64,000 nucleotides of DNA, taken from positions 1-64,000 of the forward strand of contig CANJTS010000001.1 in the NCBI GenBank assembly GCA_947477655.1. The letters run 5' to 3'. A model generated the notes under the pieces. That model worked only from the letters and a program-made list of their open reading frames with translations. It was not told the DNA's origin and ran no database searches. This DNA comes from CAILUG01 sp903844415 (GTDB lineage Bacteria; Pseudomonadota; Gammaproteobacteria; Pseudomonadales; Pseudohongiellaceae). The first letter of the stretch is position 1. Every line of letters begins with the position of its first letter. Both the position numbers and the translations under genes were made by a program. Positions 26,000 to 34,787 of this stretch are shown here, one piece after another.

Positions 26000-26839
26000 A
26001 TGACAAATAATCCATTTTTTGCAGGACTGCAGCAAACCGTAGCCACAGCTCTCGCAGAAGACATCGGCAGCGGTGATATCACTGCCGAACTAGTGCCTGC
26101 ACACCACATATCGTATGCCAAGGTGATGACCCGTGAACCCTCTGTACTTTGCGGCGCCCCCTGGGTAGTTGCCGTATTCAAACAGATTGACCCTGATATT
26201 ACTCTGCTGTGGCATCACCATGATGGTGACTACCTCCAACCTAATGATCTTGTTTTCAGTGCCAGCGGTAAAGCGCGAGGTTTATTGACAGGCGAACGCG
26301 TAGCGCTTAATTTTCTACAAACTCTTTCGAGTGTGGCGACTGCTGCTAGACACTACGCCGGCCTGGTAGCCCACACCAAAGTACAAATTCTAGACACTCG
26401 CAAGACCATTCCGGGTTTGCGTCTTGCACAGAAATACGCAGTAGTTACTGGCGGATGTTCCAATCATCGTTTTGGCCTTTTCGATGCTTACCTAATCAAG
26501 GAAAACCATATCAAGGCCTGCGGTGGCATTGCCCAAGCTGTTGCAAGCGCCAGAAAATTACACCCACAGCGAAAGCTTGAAATTGAAGTTGAGTCATTGG
26601 ACGAATTAGAAACAGCTTTGATAGCAAAAGCGGATATTGTGATGCTCGACAATTTTAGCCTGACTATGATTCGTGCTGCAGTCGCCCAAACCAAGGGCAG
26701 AGCAAAACTGGAAGCTTCCGGCGGATATACAACCACATCACTTGTCGCGACAGCCGAAACCGGTGTGGATTATATTTCGGTGGGGGCGTTGACCAAACAC
26801 ATCAAGGCAACCGACTTCACCATGCTGTTTAACGATTAA
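26000..26839 (+). CDS. nadC: Nicotinate-nucleotide pyrophosphorylase (carboxylating)
   Basis: The 279-residue quinolinate phosphoribosyltransferase converts quinolinate and PRPP to nicotinate mononucleotide in NAD synthesis. Family blocks are EDIGSGDIT near residue 18, LNFLQTLSSVAT, the LDTRKTIPGLR motif with substrate-binding Arg and Lys, GGCSNHRFGLFD, IKENHI and the C-terminal EASGGY and GVDYISVGALTK. Length is normal. It lies between ampD and the pil genes, a conserved Pseudomonadales position. Confidence 0.98.
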   Translation: MTNNPFFAGLQQTVATALAEDIGSGDITAELVPAHHISYAKVMTREPSVLCGAPWVVAVFKQIDPDITLLWHHHDGDYLQPNDLVFSASGKARGLLTGERVALNFLQTLSSVATAARHYAGLVAHTKVQILDTRKTIPGLRLAQKYAVVTGGCSNHRFGLFDAYLIKENHIKACGGIAQAVASARKLHPQRKLEIEVESLDELETALIAKADIVMLDNFSLTMIRAAVAQTKGRAKLEASGGYTTTSLVATAETGVDYISVGALTKHIKATDFTMLFND

Positions 26840-26923
26840 CAGCTCGTTGCTTAACTTCCTGCAGAAGCTGTCAATAGTTGCAATCTGTTAAAGCTGGAGG
26901 ACGCTTAGGGAAATTAAAAATAA

Positions 26924-26962
26924 TTTTGATGGTGCAAGAATTTTTTTCTTGCATCATCAAAA
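26924..26962 (-). terminator. Hairpin terminator between convergent nadC and DUF1080 gene
   Basis: A 17-bp inverted repeat with one G-T pair (26924-26940 with 26946-26962) encloses a five-base loop. On the minus strand it is followed by a T-rich run, 14 bases after the DUF1080 stop. On the plus strand the trailing bases are A-rich, so it works best for the minus-strand gene. Confidence 0.75.
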
Positions 26963-26975
26963 AATTAAACCTTCT

Positions 26976-27548
26976 TTAAAGCTTTCCAATCATTACATTT
27001 CTGAATTTCACTGTACCTGCACCATATTGCAATGAAATTGGTCCACTCGCGTAAGTTGCATCGTGAATATCAACTGTAGTTACACCATTCAGCTTAATGA
27101 CAATGTGATCACCTTGTACGGTGATATCGTAGGTACTCCATTTATCTGGAGTATTGATCACTGTAGTTGGCGCCGCAAAATTCACTAAACCGCCGGTACG
27201 ACCTGATTGATCAGGACGGTTATCGTAAATGTTGGCCTCATACGCATTAGTGTCCCTGATTTCATCTTTATTGGAAGCACGCAGGAAGATACCGCTATTG
27301 GCGCCTTCGTTAACCCAGAATTCTGCAGTGATATGGAAATCCTGATAATCAACTTCTGTCACCAAATGGCCATTGCCCATGTCTGCCACAAATTCGTCAT
27401 TTTCGATCCGCCAATTAGCTGTACCAATCTGACGCCAACCAGCAAAACTGCCGGACATATGCGTCATAGCTTCAGCGGCCAGCACTTGTTGAACGGGCAG
27501 AGTCACCACAGTAAATACTAGGGCTTGCACTAACACGGGTAATTTCAT
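26976..27548 (-). CDS. Secreted DUF1080 / 3-keto-disaccharide hydrolase-like protein
   Basis: A 190-residue exported protein. The ATG at 27548 starts a signal peptide (MKLPVLVQALVFTVVTLPVQ, cleavage near VLAAEA) and has GAGGAT upstream; a start at 27593 would put 15 residues in front of it. The mature part is a concanavalin-like beta-sandwich of the DUF1080 family, with NSGIFLR, YEANIYDN, WSTYDITVQGDHIVIKLNG and GPISLQYGAGTVKFRNVMI. DUF1080 proteins bind or hydrolyse 3-keto-glycosides or act as carbohydrate modules. It stands alone between nadC and pilB. Substrate unknown. Confidence 0.82.
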   Translation of the reverse strand: MKLPVLVQALVFTVVTLPVQQVLAAEAMTHMSGSFAGWRQIGTANWRIENDEFVADMGNGHLVTEVDYQDFHITAEFWVNEGANSGIFLRASNKDEIRDTNAYEANIYDNRPDQSGRTGGLVNFAAPTTVINTPDKWSTYDITVQGDHIVIKLNGVTTVDIHDATYASGPISLQYGAGTVKFRNVMIGKL

Positions 27549-28406
27549 GAATAGATCCTCAAGGAAAATGTTGAATTTATAAACAATTGTCAAAACTACT
27601 GCTTGTTATGAAAACCTGACGAACTGAGTCGACGGAGCTTTTTCGCACGGTGCCTGCAGCAAGTCAAGCTAGGCCTTACTTACTTGGGGTCTCAGATTAA
27701 ACTTGCGCTTGAGGGTATGTGAGTTGTTATTGCGGCTACGATGCTCACGAGTCCTTATCGGTGGACTCTAGCCTACTTTAATAGTTTTCTATACTTTGAT
27801 ATGAAAAGGATAGTCCGGCTCGAAAAAAACGATAGTTAAAGTCGTGGGATATGAAAAGCTGTTCGGCATCAAATACATTTGGAGTATTGATGACTGATTA
27901 TTTATATCCCAATCTACTCACAAACCAACGTCATAACATCTGTAAATGCCATCTTTGACAAAGATGATTCCTACCGTTGTCATGATCTATTTTAGCTCAG
28001 CCAATAATTTCACCAAATTAACTATCTGTTTTCTTTAGAATTAGGATTAAAACACTCTCATAGAATATCGCAGTAAAGCCTTCAAATTGCCAAAGGAAAC
28101 AAAGATTTTGCTCAGTGCAGCTGGAATTATTCCAATTAAAACTGGTGAGGAGCCTTACCACCACAGCTTCACATAGCAAAAAATTAAACTTCTACTAAAC
28201 TTGATTGCAAGAAATCTTTTGCTTGATTTCCGCCTGTAAAAAACAAATAAGTAATGTGTCTTTGTTGGCTTTGTATGACACGTCTTATAGATCAAAAATA
28301 CAAACTGAATTTTGCAATCCTATTAACTCGCGACATTGTCGGGTTGATCAATGAAAATTCGCAACCTTTAATATAAAAACCAGTAGCACCATACGAAATA
28401 CAAAAG
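27549..28406. other. Long non-coding stretch where pilA is expected
   Basis: About 858 bases with no supported gene. In Pseudomonas and relatives this interval, between nadC and pilB, carries the pilin gene pilA. I find no pilin signature (no GFTLIE-like prepilin motif) on either strand. It holds a perfect 8-bp inverted repeat CATCTTTG/CAAAGATG (27950-27966) and a short one GAGTCC/GGACTC (27749-27768), neither with a T-run. A 41-codon open frame at 28051-28176 has no normal start. Confidence 0.7.
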
Positions 28407-30113
28407 ATGTCTACAGAAGGCATAATAACCGGGTTAGCTCGACGTCTAGTCGCAGACAACCTGCTGGATCCTGAAATCGCCGCTGCTGCCTGTAACAATG
28501 CCGAACGTGCCAATACACCGCTTATCCGGCATTTGGTTCAAAATAATTTGCTAGGCAGCTTAGTCATTGCGAATGCAGTTGCTCAGGAATTTGGCTTGCC
28601 GTTACTAAACATCAATACCTGCGACCCAACAAATTTTCCGATGGCACTGGTAGATGCTCGTTTGCTGCGCAAACATAATGTTGTACCTTTGTTCAAAAGG
28701 GGTAACCGGCTTTTTCTTGGTATGTCAGACCCCTCCGATGCTAACGCCATAAATGAAATAAAATTTCATACTGGTTTTTCTCTTGAATTGGTTGTCGTCG
28801 AAGATGACAAATTACATGAGACTATTGAAGCCATCTTAATTTCCAAACATGACGAAAAAAACAAATTCACCGAATTTGATGGGTTGGTACTTGCAGACTT
28901 TGAGATTGAACATCGAGAAGAAACCGCAAACTCGGAACCAACAGAAGAAGCACAGGACGAAGCGCCCATCGTAGGCTATGTCAACAAATTACTGCTGGAC
29001 GCAATCAAGATTGGTGCATCCGATATTCATATAGAACCGTATGAAAAAACATACCGCGTACGCAATCGTGTCGACGGAATACTCCGGGAAATTGCACGGC
29101 CACCATTATCTATTGCTAACCGTATTTGTTCCCGCGTGAAGATCATGGCGCAAATTGACATTTCCGAACGACGACTTCCGCAAGACGGCCGTATCAATTT
29201 GAAAATTTCGCGTAACAAAGCTATTGATTTTCGCGTCAACACTTTACCTACGCTGTGGGGAGAAAAAATTGTTTTGCGCATTCTCGATTCAAGCAGCGCG
29301 CAGCTTGGTATAGACATGCTGGGTTATGAGCCACCTCAGAAGCAACTTTATATGAAGGCACTGAATCTACAGCAAGGCCTGATTCTGATCACAGGCCCGA
29401 CCGGCAGCGGCAAAACTGTTTCTTTGTATGCGGGACTTAATATTTTAAATACTAAGGAAAAGAATATTTCTACAGCAGAAGATCCAATAGAAATAAACCT
29501 TGAGGGAGTTAATCAGGTTGCTGTTAACACCAAGATTGGACTTAATTTTGCTTCAGCCTTACGTGCGTTCATGCGACAGGATCCTGATGTATTGATGGTA
29601 GGCGAGATACGCGATCTAGAAACAGCAGAAATCGCAATTAAGGCGGCCCAAACTGGGCATCTAGTCTTATCAACCTTGCACACCAACAGCGCACCTGAAA
29701 CACTGACCCGACTGCAAAACATGGGTATTCCTTCCTACAATGTAGCTACCTCAATTTCCTTGATAATTGCTCAACGCCTCGCACGTCGTTTGTGTAAACA
29801 TTGCAAAAAATCATTGAAATTGCCTAGTCGAATTCTCTTACAGGAAGGTTTCACTGCTAGCCAATTGCAAAATATGCAATTGTTCGGGGCAATCGGCTGC
29901 GACAAATGCAACGAAGGTTATAAAGGTCGGGTTGGCCTTTATGAGGTATTACCAATCACCGATAGAATTTCACGTGCGATTATGGATAATGGGACATCAA
30001 TACAAATTGCTGATATTGCACGCGAAGATGGCTATAACAACTTACGCGCTTCGGCTTTGGAAAAAGTCGCAATGGGTCTTACCAGTCTGGCTGAAGCAAA
30101 CCGTATAACTTAA
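28407..30113 (+). CDS. pilB: Type IV pilus assembly ATPase PilB
   Basis: The 568-residue hexameric motor powers pilus extension from the cytoplasm. The N-terminal MshEN-like domain is followed by Walker A GPTGSGKT near residue 330, the Asp box, Walker B (DPDVLMVGEIRDLETA), the His box and a C-terminal zinc motif (CKHCKKS and CDKCNEGY). It heads the pilB-pilC-pilD set, with 37 bases to pilC. The start at 28407 gives the usual N-terminus; no strong ribosome site is visible. Confidence 0.97.
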   Translation: MSTEGIITGLARRLVADNLLDPEIAAAACNNAERANTPLIRHLVQNNLLGSLVIANAVAQEFGLPLLNINTCDPTNFPMALVDARLLRKHNVVPLFKRGNRLFLGMSDPSDANAINEIKFHTGFSLELVVVEDDKLHETIEAILISKHDEKNKFTEFDGLVLADFEIEHREETANSEPTEEAQDEAPIVGYVNKLLLDAIKIGASDIHIEPYEKTYRVRNRVDGILREIARPPLSIANRICSRVKIMAQIDISERRLPQDGRINLKISRNKAIDFRVNTLPTLWGEKIVLRILDSSSAQLGIDMLGYEPPQKQLYMKALNLQQGLILITGPTGSGKTVSLYAGLNILNTKEKNISTAEDPIEINLEGVNQVAVNTKIGLNFASALRAFMRQDPDVLMVGEIRDLETAEIAIKAAQTGHLVLSTLHTNSAPETLTRLQNMGIPSYNVATSISLIIAQRLARRLCKHCKKSLKLPSRILLQEGFTASQLQNMQLFGAIGCDKCNEGYKGRVGLYEVLPITDRISRAIMDNGTSIQIADIAREDGYNNLRASALEKVAMGLTSLAEANRIT

Positions 30114-30150
30114 TATTTTTGTATTTTGGACTTTGTTTAAGAGATAAATC

Positions 30151-31377
30151 ATGGCCTCTACAGCTGTCACAAAAAAACAAGATGTCTTTCAGTGGAAAGG
30201 GAAAGATGCCCGTGGCAATACTCATAAAGGTGAAATTTCTGGCATTAACATCGCAGTAGTAAAAAACCAATTACGCAAAAAGGGTTTTACGGTATCTACA
30301 ATTACCAAAAAGAGTGAGGGCTTTTTCGGCCCTTCAAAGCCAAAAATAAAACCCATGGACATCGCTATTTTTACTCGCCAATTAGCCACCATGATGAAAG
30401 CTGGAATCCCACTGGTGCAGTCTTTTGAGATTGTAGGCGAAGGTCTTGTCAACGTAAGTATGCGTGAACTGGTGCGCACTATCCGGGATGACGTCGAGGC
30501 CGGTAATGCTTTTGCTGATTCCATCCGTAAACACCCGCGCCAGTTTGATGAACTGTTCTGCAACCTGGTCGATGCCGGTGAGCAGTCAGGCGCTCTGGAA
30601 ACAATGTTGGAGCGTCTTGCTGTTTACAAAGAAAAATCAGAAGCCTTGAAATCGAAAATAAAAAAAGCTATGAATTACCCTATCACCGTATTATCCATAG
30701 CCTTAATTGTTACTGCTATTTTGTTAATAAAGGTAGTACCTCAATTCGCTGAAACATTCTCGAGTTTTGGCGCTGAGTTACCAGCCTTCACCCAATTTGT
30801 ATTGGGAATTTCCGATTTCGTCGTCAAATGGTGGCTGTGGATTGCTGGCTGTATTGGTATAGCCGTTTATGCATTTGGCGAAGCCAAAATTCGCTCCAAG
30901 AAATTTCAAGAATCCATAGAACGACTGACCCTAAAATTACCGGTTATGGGTGAAATCATTAAAACATCGGCCTTGGCTCGATTTACGCGTACCCTGTCTA
31001 CTACTTTTGCCGCCGGTGTACCACTAGTTGACGCGCTGACTTCCTGCGCTGGTGCAACCGGTAATGTCGTTTATCGCAATGCCCTGATGCAAGTACGCGA
31101 AGATGTCACCACTGGTTTGCAACTTACCTATGCATTGCGCACCGCTGGTGTGTTTCCCATCATGATTCTCCAGATGGTATCTATTGGAGAAGAATCCGGG
31201 GCGCTCGATGGCATGTTGGATAAATGTGCCACTTTTTACGAAGCTGAAGTGGACAACGCTGTAGATGGGCTCACCGCCATGATGGAACCCATGATCATGG
31301 CAATTCTTGGCGTATTGGTGGGAGGCCTGATGATTGCCATGTATATGCCAATTTTCATGATAGGCTCGGTTGTTTAA
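30151..31377 (+). CDS. pilC: Type IV pilus inner-membrane platform protein PilC
   Basis: A 408-residue polytopic protein with two GspF repeats. The N-terminal FQWKGKDARGN block, cytoplasmic helices (MDIAIFTRQLATMMKAGIPL and a second copy IKTSALARFTRTLSTTFAAG) and three membrane segments (about 180-205, 225-245, 380-402) are visible. PilC couples PilB to pilin insertion. It lies between pilB and pilD in the standard order. Confidence 0.97.
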   Translation: MASTAVTKKQDVFQWKGKDARGNTHKGEISGINIAVVKNQLRKKGFTVSTITKKSEGFFGPSKPKIKPMDIAIFTRQLATMMKAGIPLVQSFEIVGEGLVNVSMRELVRTIRDDVEAGNAFADSIRKHPRQFDELFCNLVDAGEQSGALETMLERLAVYKEKSEALKSKIKKAMNYPITVLSIALIVTAILLIKVVPQFAETFSSFGAELPAFTQFVLGISDFVVKWWLWIAGCIGIAVYAFGEAKIRSKKFQESIERLTLKLPVMGEIIKTSALARFTRTLSTTFAAGVPLVDALTSCAGATGNVVYRNALMQVREDVTTGLQLTYALRTAGVFPIMILQMVSIGEESGALDGMLDKCATFYEAEVDNAVDGLTAMMEPMIMAILGVLVGGLMIAMYMPIFMIGSVV

Positions 31378-31386
31378 GAAACGCTA

Positions 31387-32262
31387 ATGACAACATTGGA
31401 ATTAATTCTCAGCAATCCCTTGGTTTTAGAGGTGTCTACTTTCTTCTTTGGTCTGTTGATTGGTAGCTTTCTCAATGTGGTAATTTACCGCCTACCTTTG
31501 ATGATGCAAAACGAATGGCGCAGCCAATGTAAGGAGTTTTTAAACATGCCACCCGCTGCTCTTAGCGCCCCATTTGCTAACTTTAATCTGGCTCAGCCCT
31601 GCTCCCATTGTCCGCATTGCAAGCACCCCCTCAGCGCTCTAGAGAATATCCCAGTAGTCAGTTTTTTGTTGCAAGGTGGCAAATGTAAACATTGTCTTAC
31701 ACCTATCTCTATGCGTTATCTGACCGTTGAAACTGTTACAGCGGTTTTGTCCTGCGTTATTGCAGCACACTACGGCTTTACTTGGCTGACACTGGCACTG
31801 CTTATTTTTACCTGGTGCCTGCTAGCACTCGCCATAATTGATTTTGATCATCAGCTCTTGCCTGACCAAATTACGTTGCCGCTGTTATGGTTGGGCCTTC
31901 TCATCAATTCTCAGGGCTGGCTCACCAATTTAGAGAGTGCAGTATGGGGAGCAGTAGGAGGTTACTTAATTTTGTGGGTCATTTATTGGATCTTCAAATT
32001 ACTCACCGGCAAGGAAGGCATGGGTTTTGGCGATTTCAAATTACTTGCAGCACTTGGTGCTTGGCTGGGCTGGCAAACGCTACCACAAATTATCTTGCTG
32101 TCTTCACTAGTGGGCTCACTAGTGGGTATAAGTTTGATCATAAGTAAAGGTCGTGATAAAAACATACCCATTCCCTTTGGTCCTTATCTTGCCAGTGCAG
32201 GCTTCCTCGCTCTCTTGTATGGTGACACTATCACCTCCCTGTATTTCAATATTTTGGTCTAG
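31387..32262 (+). CDS. pilD: Prepilin peptidase / N-methyltransferase PilD
   Basis: A 291-residue membrane aspartyl protease that cleaves and N-methylates type IV prepilins and type II secretion pseudopilins. Catalytic aspartates lie in DFDHQLLPD and GMGFGDFKLL. The cytoplasmic four-Cys zinc site (CSHCPHC and CKHC) near residues 73-103 is complete, so methyltransferase activity is expected. It starts 9 bases after pilC and is followed 3 bases on by coaE. Confidence 0.97.
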   Translation: MTTLELILSNPLVLEVSTFFFGLLIGSFLNVVIYRLPLMMQNEWRSQCKEFLNMPPAALSAPFANFNLAQPCSHCPHCKHPLSALENIPVVSFLLQGGKCKHCLTPISMRYLTVETVTAVLSCVIAAHYGFTWLTLALLIFTWCLLALAIIDFDHQLLPDQITLPLLWLGLLINSQGWLTNLESAVWGAVGGYLILWVIYWIFKLLTGKEGMGFGDFKLLAALGAWLGWQTLPQIILLSSLVGSLVGISLIISKGRDKNIPIPFGPYLASAGFLALLYGDTITSLYFNILV

Positions 32263-32265
32263 TTT

Positions 32266-32901
32266 ATGAATACTAATGAGCTACAACGACCTTACATCGT
32301 TGGACTCACTGGCGGCATTGGTAGCGGGAAAAGTATTGTCACTGAAATGTTCCGCAAGCTAGATGCTGAAGTAATTGATGCCGATGAAATTTCGCGCACG
32401 TTGGTTAAAGCTGGCTCGCCAGCACTCAAGCATTTGGTTGAACATTTTGGCACTCACCTGCTCAATGTTGACGAATCTTTGCAACGCCCACTATTGCGGA
32501 ATTTGATTTTCAGTGACCCTGCAGCCAAAGATTGGATAGAACAACTGCTACATCCGTTGATTCACGCTGCGATTGTCGAGCAAATTTTACACTCGCATAG
32601 TCGATGGCTGTTACTGTCGGTCCCCTTGCTATTGGAAAGCAACCGTTATGATTTTGTAGATAGAATTGTGGTTGTCGACATCCCCGAAGAATTGCAACTC
32701 GAACGTACCCACCAACGCGACAAAACAGATGTCGCTCAAATTAAAAGAATCATCGCTAGCCAACTGCCGCGCGAGGCGCGCTTGTTAAAGGCAACAGAAA
32801 TTATTAATAACACTGGCGACCTCAACCAATTACAAGCACAGGTAGTAGCTCTACACATGCGGTACCAGGAGTTGGCCAATGACCGGCATAAAACAAATTA
32901 A
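32266..32901 (+). CDS. coaE: Dephospho-CoA kinase
   Basis: The 211-residue enzyme phosphorylates dephospho-CoA in the last step of CoA synthesis. The P-loop GLTGGIGSGKS (residues about 13-23), DADEISR and the lid region with SVPLLLES are present. It is 3 bases from pilD and overlaps yacG by 23 bases, so it belongs to the pil transcript. Confidence 0.97.
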   Translation: MNTNELQRPYIVGLTGGIGSGKSIVTEMFRKLDAEVIDADEISRTLVKAGSPALKHLVEHFGTHLLNVDESLQRPLLRNLIFSDPAAKDWIEQLLHPLIHAAIVEQILHSHSRWLLLSVPLLLESNRYDFVDRIVVVDIPEELQLERTHQRDKTDVAQIKRIIASQLPREARLLKATEIINNTGDLNQLQAQVVALHMRYQELANDRHKTN

Positions 32902-33067
32902 CTGCCCAACCTGTCAAAAAATTGTGCAATGGAATGAAACAGAACTTTTCCGGCCGTTTTGCAGCAAAAAATGCCAACTCATAGATTTTGGCGAATGGGC
33001 AGCAGAGCGGCACACGATTCCAGTTGAAATTCCGCCAGATGAATTTGGACAAGAAGATCAGGATTAG
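32879..33067 (+). CDS. yacG: DNA gyrase inhibitor YacG (zinc-binding)
   Basis: A 62-residue small zinc protein. CPTC and CSKKC supply four cysteine ligands, and IDFGEWAAERHTIP is the family core. In E. coli YacG binds GyrB and inhibits DNA gyrase. The start lies inside coaE (23-base overlap), a coupled arrangement conserved in relatives. Confidence 0.95.
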   Translation: MTGIKQINCPTCQKIVQWNETELFRPFCSKKCQLIDFGEWAAERHTIPVEIPPDEFGQEDQD

Positions 33068-33118
33068 TTGGGGTTTTGCTGGGATATATTCATTTTTTTG
33101 GATCGGTAAATTTTTGCC

Positions 33119-33526
33119 TTACTCGGCGTCATTCCACTTTTTTTTCAGTGCCGTGACTATGGGAGTATTAGCGGCAGGAAAAGCATAAGAACTTAAGTCG
33201 CGGATTTTGACCCATCTAATGCGCTGCCCTTCTCTTGGGTATGGTGTCCCACTGTGTGCTTTGATTATCCAGACATCGAGTAAGACTTTTTTATCTCCAT
33301 AATCGTGGTCAATTAGAAGAAAGGGGGCACATTCAAGTACGACTAGATTAATTTCTTCTTGTAATTCTCGGGCCAAGGCGGCCTGCACAGTTTCGCCAAC
33401 TTCTATTTTACCGCCAGGGAACTCCCATAAGCCGCCCTGATGTTTATCCAGGGGGCGTAACGCAAGCAATACTTCACGCTGTTCGTTGAGGATTACACCA
33501 GCGACTACATGAATCACACTAGCCAT
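33119..33526 (-). CDS. mutT: 8-oxo-dGTP diphosphatase MutT
   Basis: A 135-residue Nudix hydrolase that removes oxidised guanine nucleotides. The Nudix box is GGKIEVGETVQAALARELQEE then INL; the glycine that usually follows EEx is Asn, a mild deviation. WEFPGGK and DYGDKKVLLDVW are MutT features. It is the last gene of the argJ side, 12 bases after argJ, and convergent with yacG. Confidence 0.92.
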   Translation of the reverse strand: MASVIHVVAGVILNEQREVLLALRPLDKHQGGLWEFPGGKIEVGETVQAALARELQEEINLVVLECAPFLLIDHDYGDKKVLLDVWIIKAHSGTPYPREGQRIRWVKIRDLSSYAFPAANTPIVTALKKKWNDAE

Positions 33527-33538
33527 AGGGGCTCATAA

Positions 33539-34756
33539 TTAACTACGGTAATCGGCATTGATGCTCACATACTCATGCGAGAAATCGCAGGTCCAAAGTG
33601 TTTCGTTACAACTCCCTCGACCGAGTTTAACTGTGATGGTAAAAGCTTCCTGATTCAGGACAGCTTGCCCTGCAACTTCGGTGTAAGACTCGGCTCGCGC
33701 ACCTGCTTGCACAATACAAACTTCACCTAACCAGATTTCGATCTGATCTATCTGCAATTTGTACAATCCCGCTCGTCCTACCGCGGCAAGTATGCGCCCC
33801 CAGTTGGGATCAGATGCAAACAGCGCAGTTTTTACCAAAGGAGATTCACCAATAGCATATCCTACTTGCAAACATTCATCTGTGTTTGCACCGCCCTCAA
33901 CCTTTATCGTGACAAACTTGGTGGCACCTTCTCCGTCTTTGACGATGGCTGTAGCAAGCTCAATGAATACTGTAGTAAGTGTGTCGTGGAAAAGTTTTTG
34001 TTCAGCTGCGCTCAGTTGGGCAACATCTACACCACTTTGGCCACTTGCAACAAGCATACAACTGTCATTGGTGGATGTATCGCCATCGATGGTAATACGA
34101 TTAAAGGACAGATCGGCGGCGGCTTTTACTGCGTGCTCTGCTTGTTCCCTGCTCATTAGTACATCGGTGAATACATAGCCTAGCATGGTGGCCATGTTGG
34201 GTTTTATCATGCCAGCACCTTTGGCAATGCCAGTAATGGTGACTGTTTTATCTGCCAACTTCAGTTGGCGCGAACATGCTTTCGGCCGAGTGTCCGTTGT
34301 CATGATGCCACGCGCTACTGTATCCCAAGCATTGTCAGTCAAAGCTGCTAACGCTGCGGGCAACACCGCAATAATTTTTTCTGCCGGCAGCTGTTCACCA
34401 ATCACACCTGTAGAAAATGGCAATACTTGACTAGGATCAACATTCGCTCTGGCAGCAAGCGCCTGGCAACATTGAAGCGCTGCCTCCATGCCTGCTGTGC
34501 CAGTTCCTGCGTTAGCATTGCCAGTATTGATCAACAAATAGTGCGCCGTGGCGCGTGCCAAATTTTCTTTGCACAAGGTGACCGGGGCAGCACAGAATGC
34601 GTTGGTGGTGAACACACCTGCCGTGACTGTACCGGGTGCCAACGCAAATAAAACCACATCCAAGCGGCCCGATTTTTTAATACCGGCAGACACCGCTGCC
34701 ATGCGAACACCTCCAACAGGATGCAAAATGCCTAATTCTCCGCTACCTACCGCCAT
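33539..34756 (-). CDS. argJ: Bifunctional glutamate N-acetyltransferase / N-acetylglutamate synthase ArgJ
   Basis: This 405-residue enzyme carries the acetyl group cycle of arginine biosynthesis, transferring acetyl from N-acetylornithine to glutamate. It is made as a precursor that cleaves itself before the Thr of the KGAGMIKPNMATML motif (around residue 190) into alpha and beta chains; the motif is intact. Oxyanion-type TTD and NTGNANAG blocks are seen. It lies between secA (31 bases away) and mutT, as in Pseudomonas. Confidence 0.97.
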   Translation of the reverse strand: MAVGSGELGILHPVGGVRMAAVSAGIKKSGRLDVVLFALAPGTVTAGVFTTNAFCAAPVTLCKENLARATAHYLLINTGNANAGTGTAGMEAALQCCQALAARANVDPSQVLPFSTGVIGEQLPAEKIIAVLPAALAALTDNAWDTVARGIMTTDTRPKACSRQLKLADKTVTITGIAKGAGMIKPNMATMLGYVFTDVLMSREQAEHAVKAAADLSFNRITIDGDTSTNDSCMLVASGQSGVDVAQLSAAEQKLFHDTLTTVFIELATAIVKDGEGATKFVTIKVEGGANTDECLQVGYAIGESPLVKTALFASDPNWGRILAAVGRAGLYKLQIDQIEIWLGEVCIVQAGARAESYTEVAGQAVLNQEAFTITVKLGRGSCNETLWTCDFSHEYVSINADYRS

Positions 34757-34787
34757 AGACTTTTAATTTCCTGCAGGACTTTGTGGT

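Noticed and set aside
27950..27966. Perfect inverted repeat CATCTTTG/CAAAGATG as a terminator or operator
   Set aside because: No T-run follows and no gene ends or begins nearby; a single short palindrome in 860 bases is weak evidence.
28051..28176. A 41-codon open frame with protein-like composition in the pilA-less gap
   Set aside because: It has no ATG, GTG or TTG start, no homology I recognise, and a frame of this length is expected by chance in AT-rich DNA.
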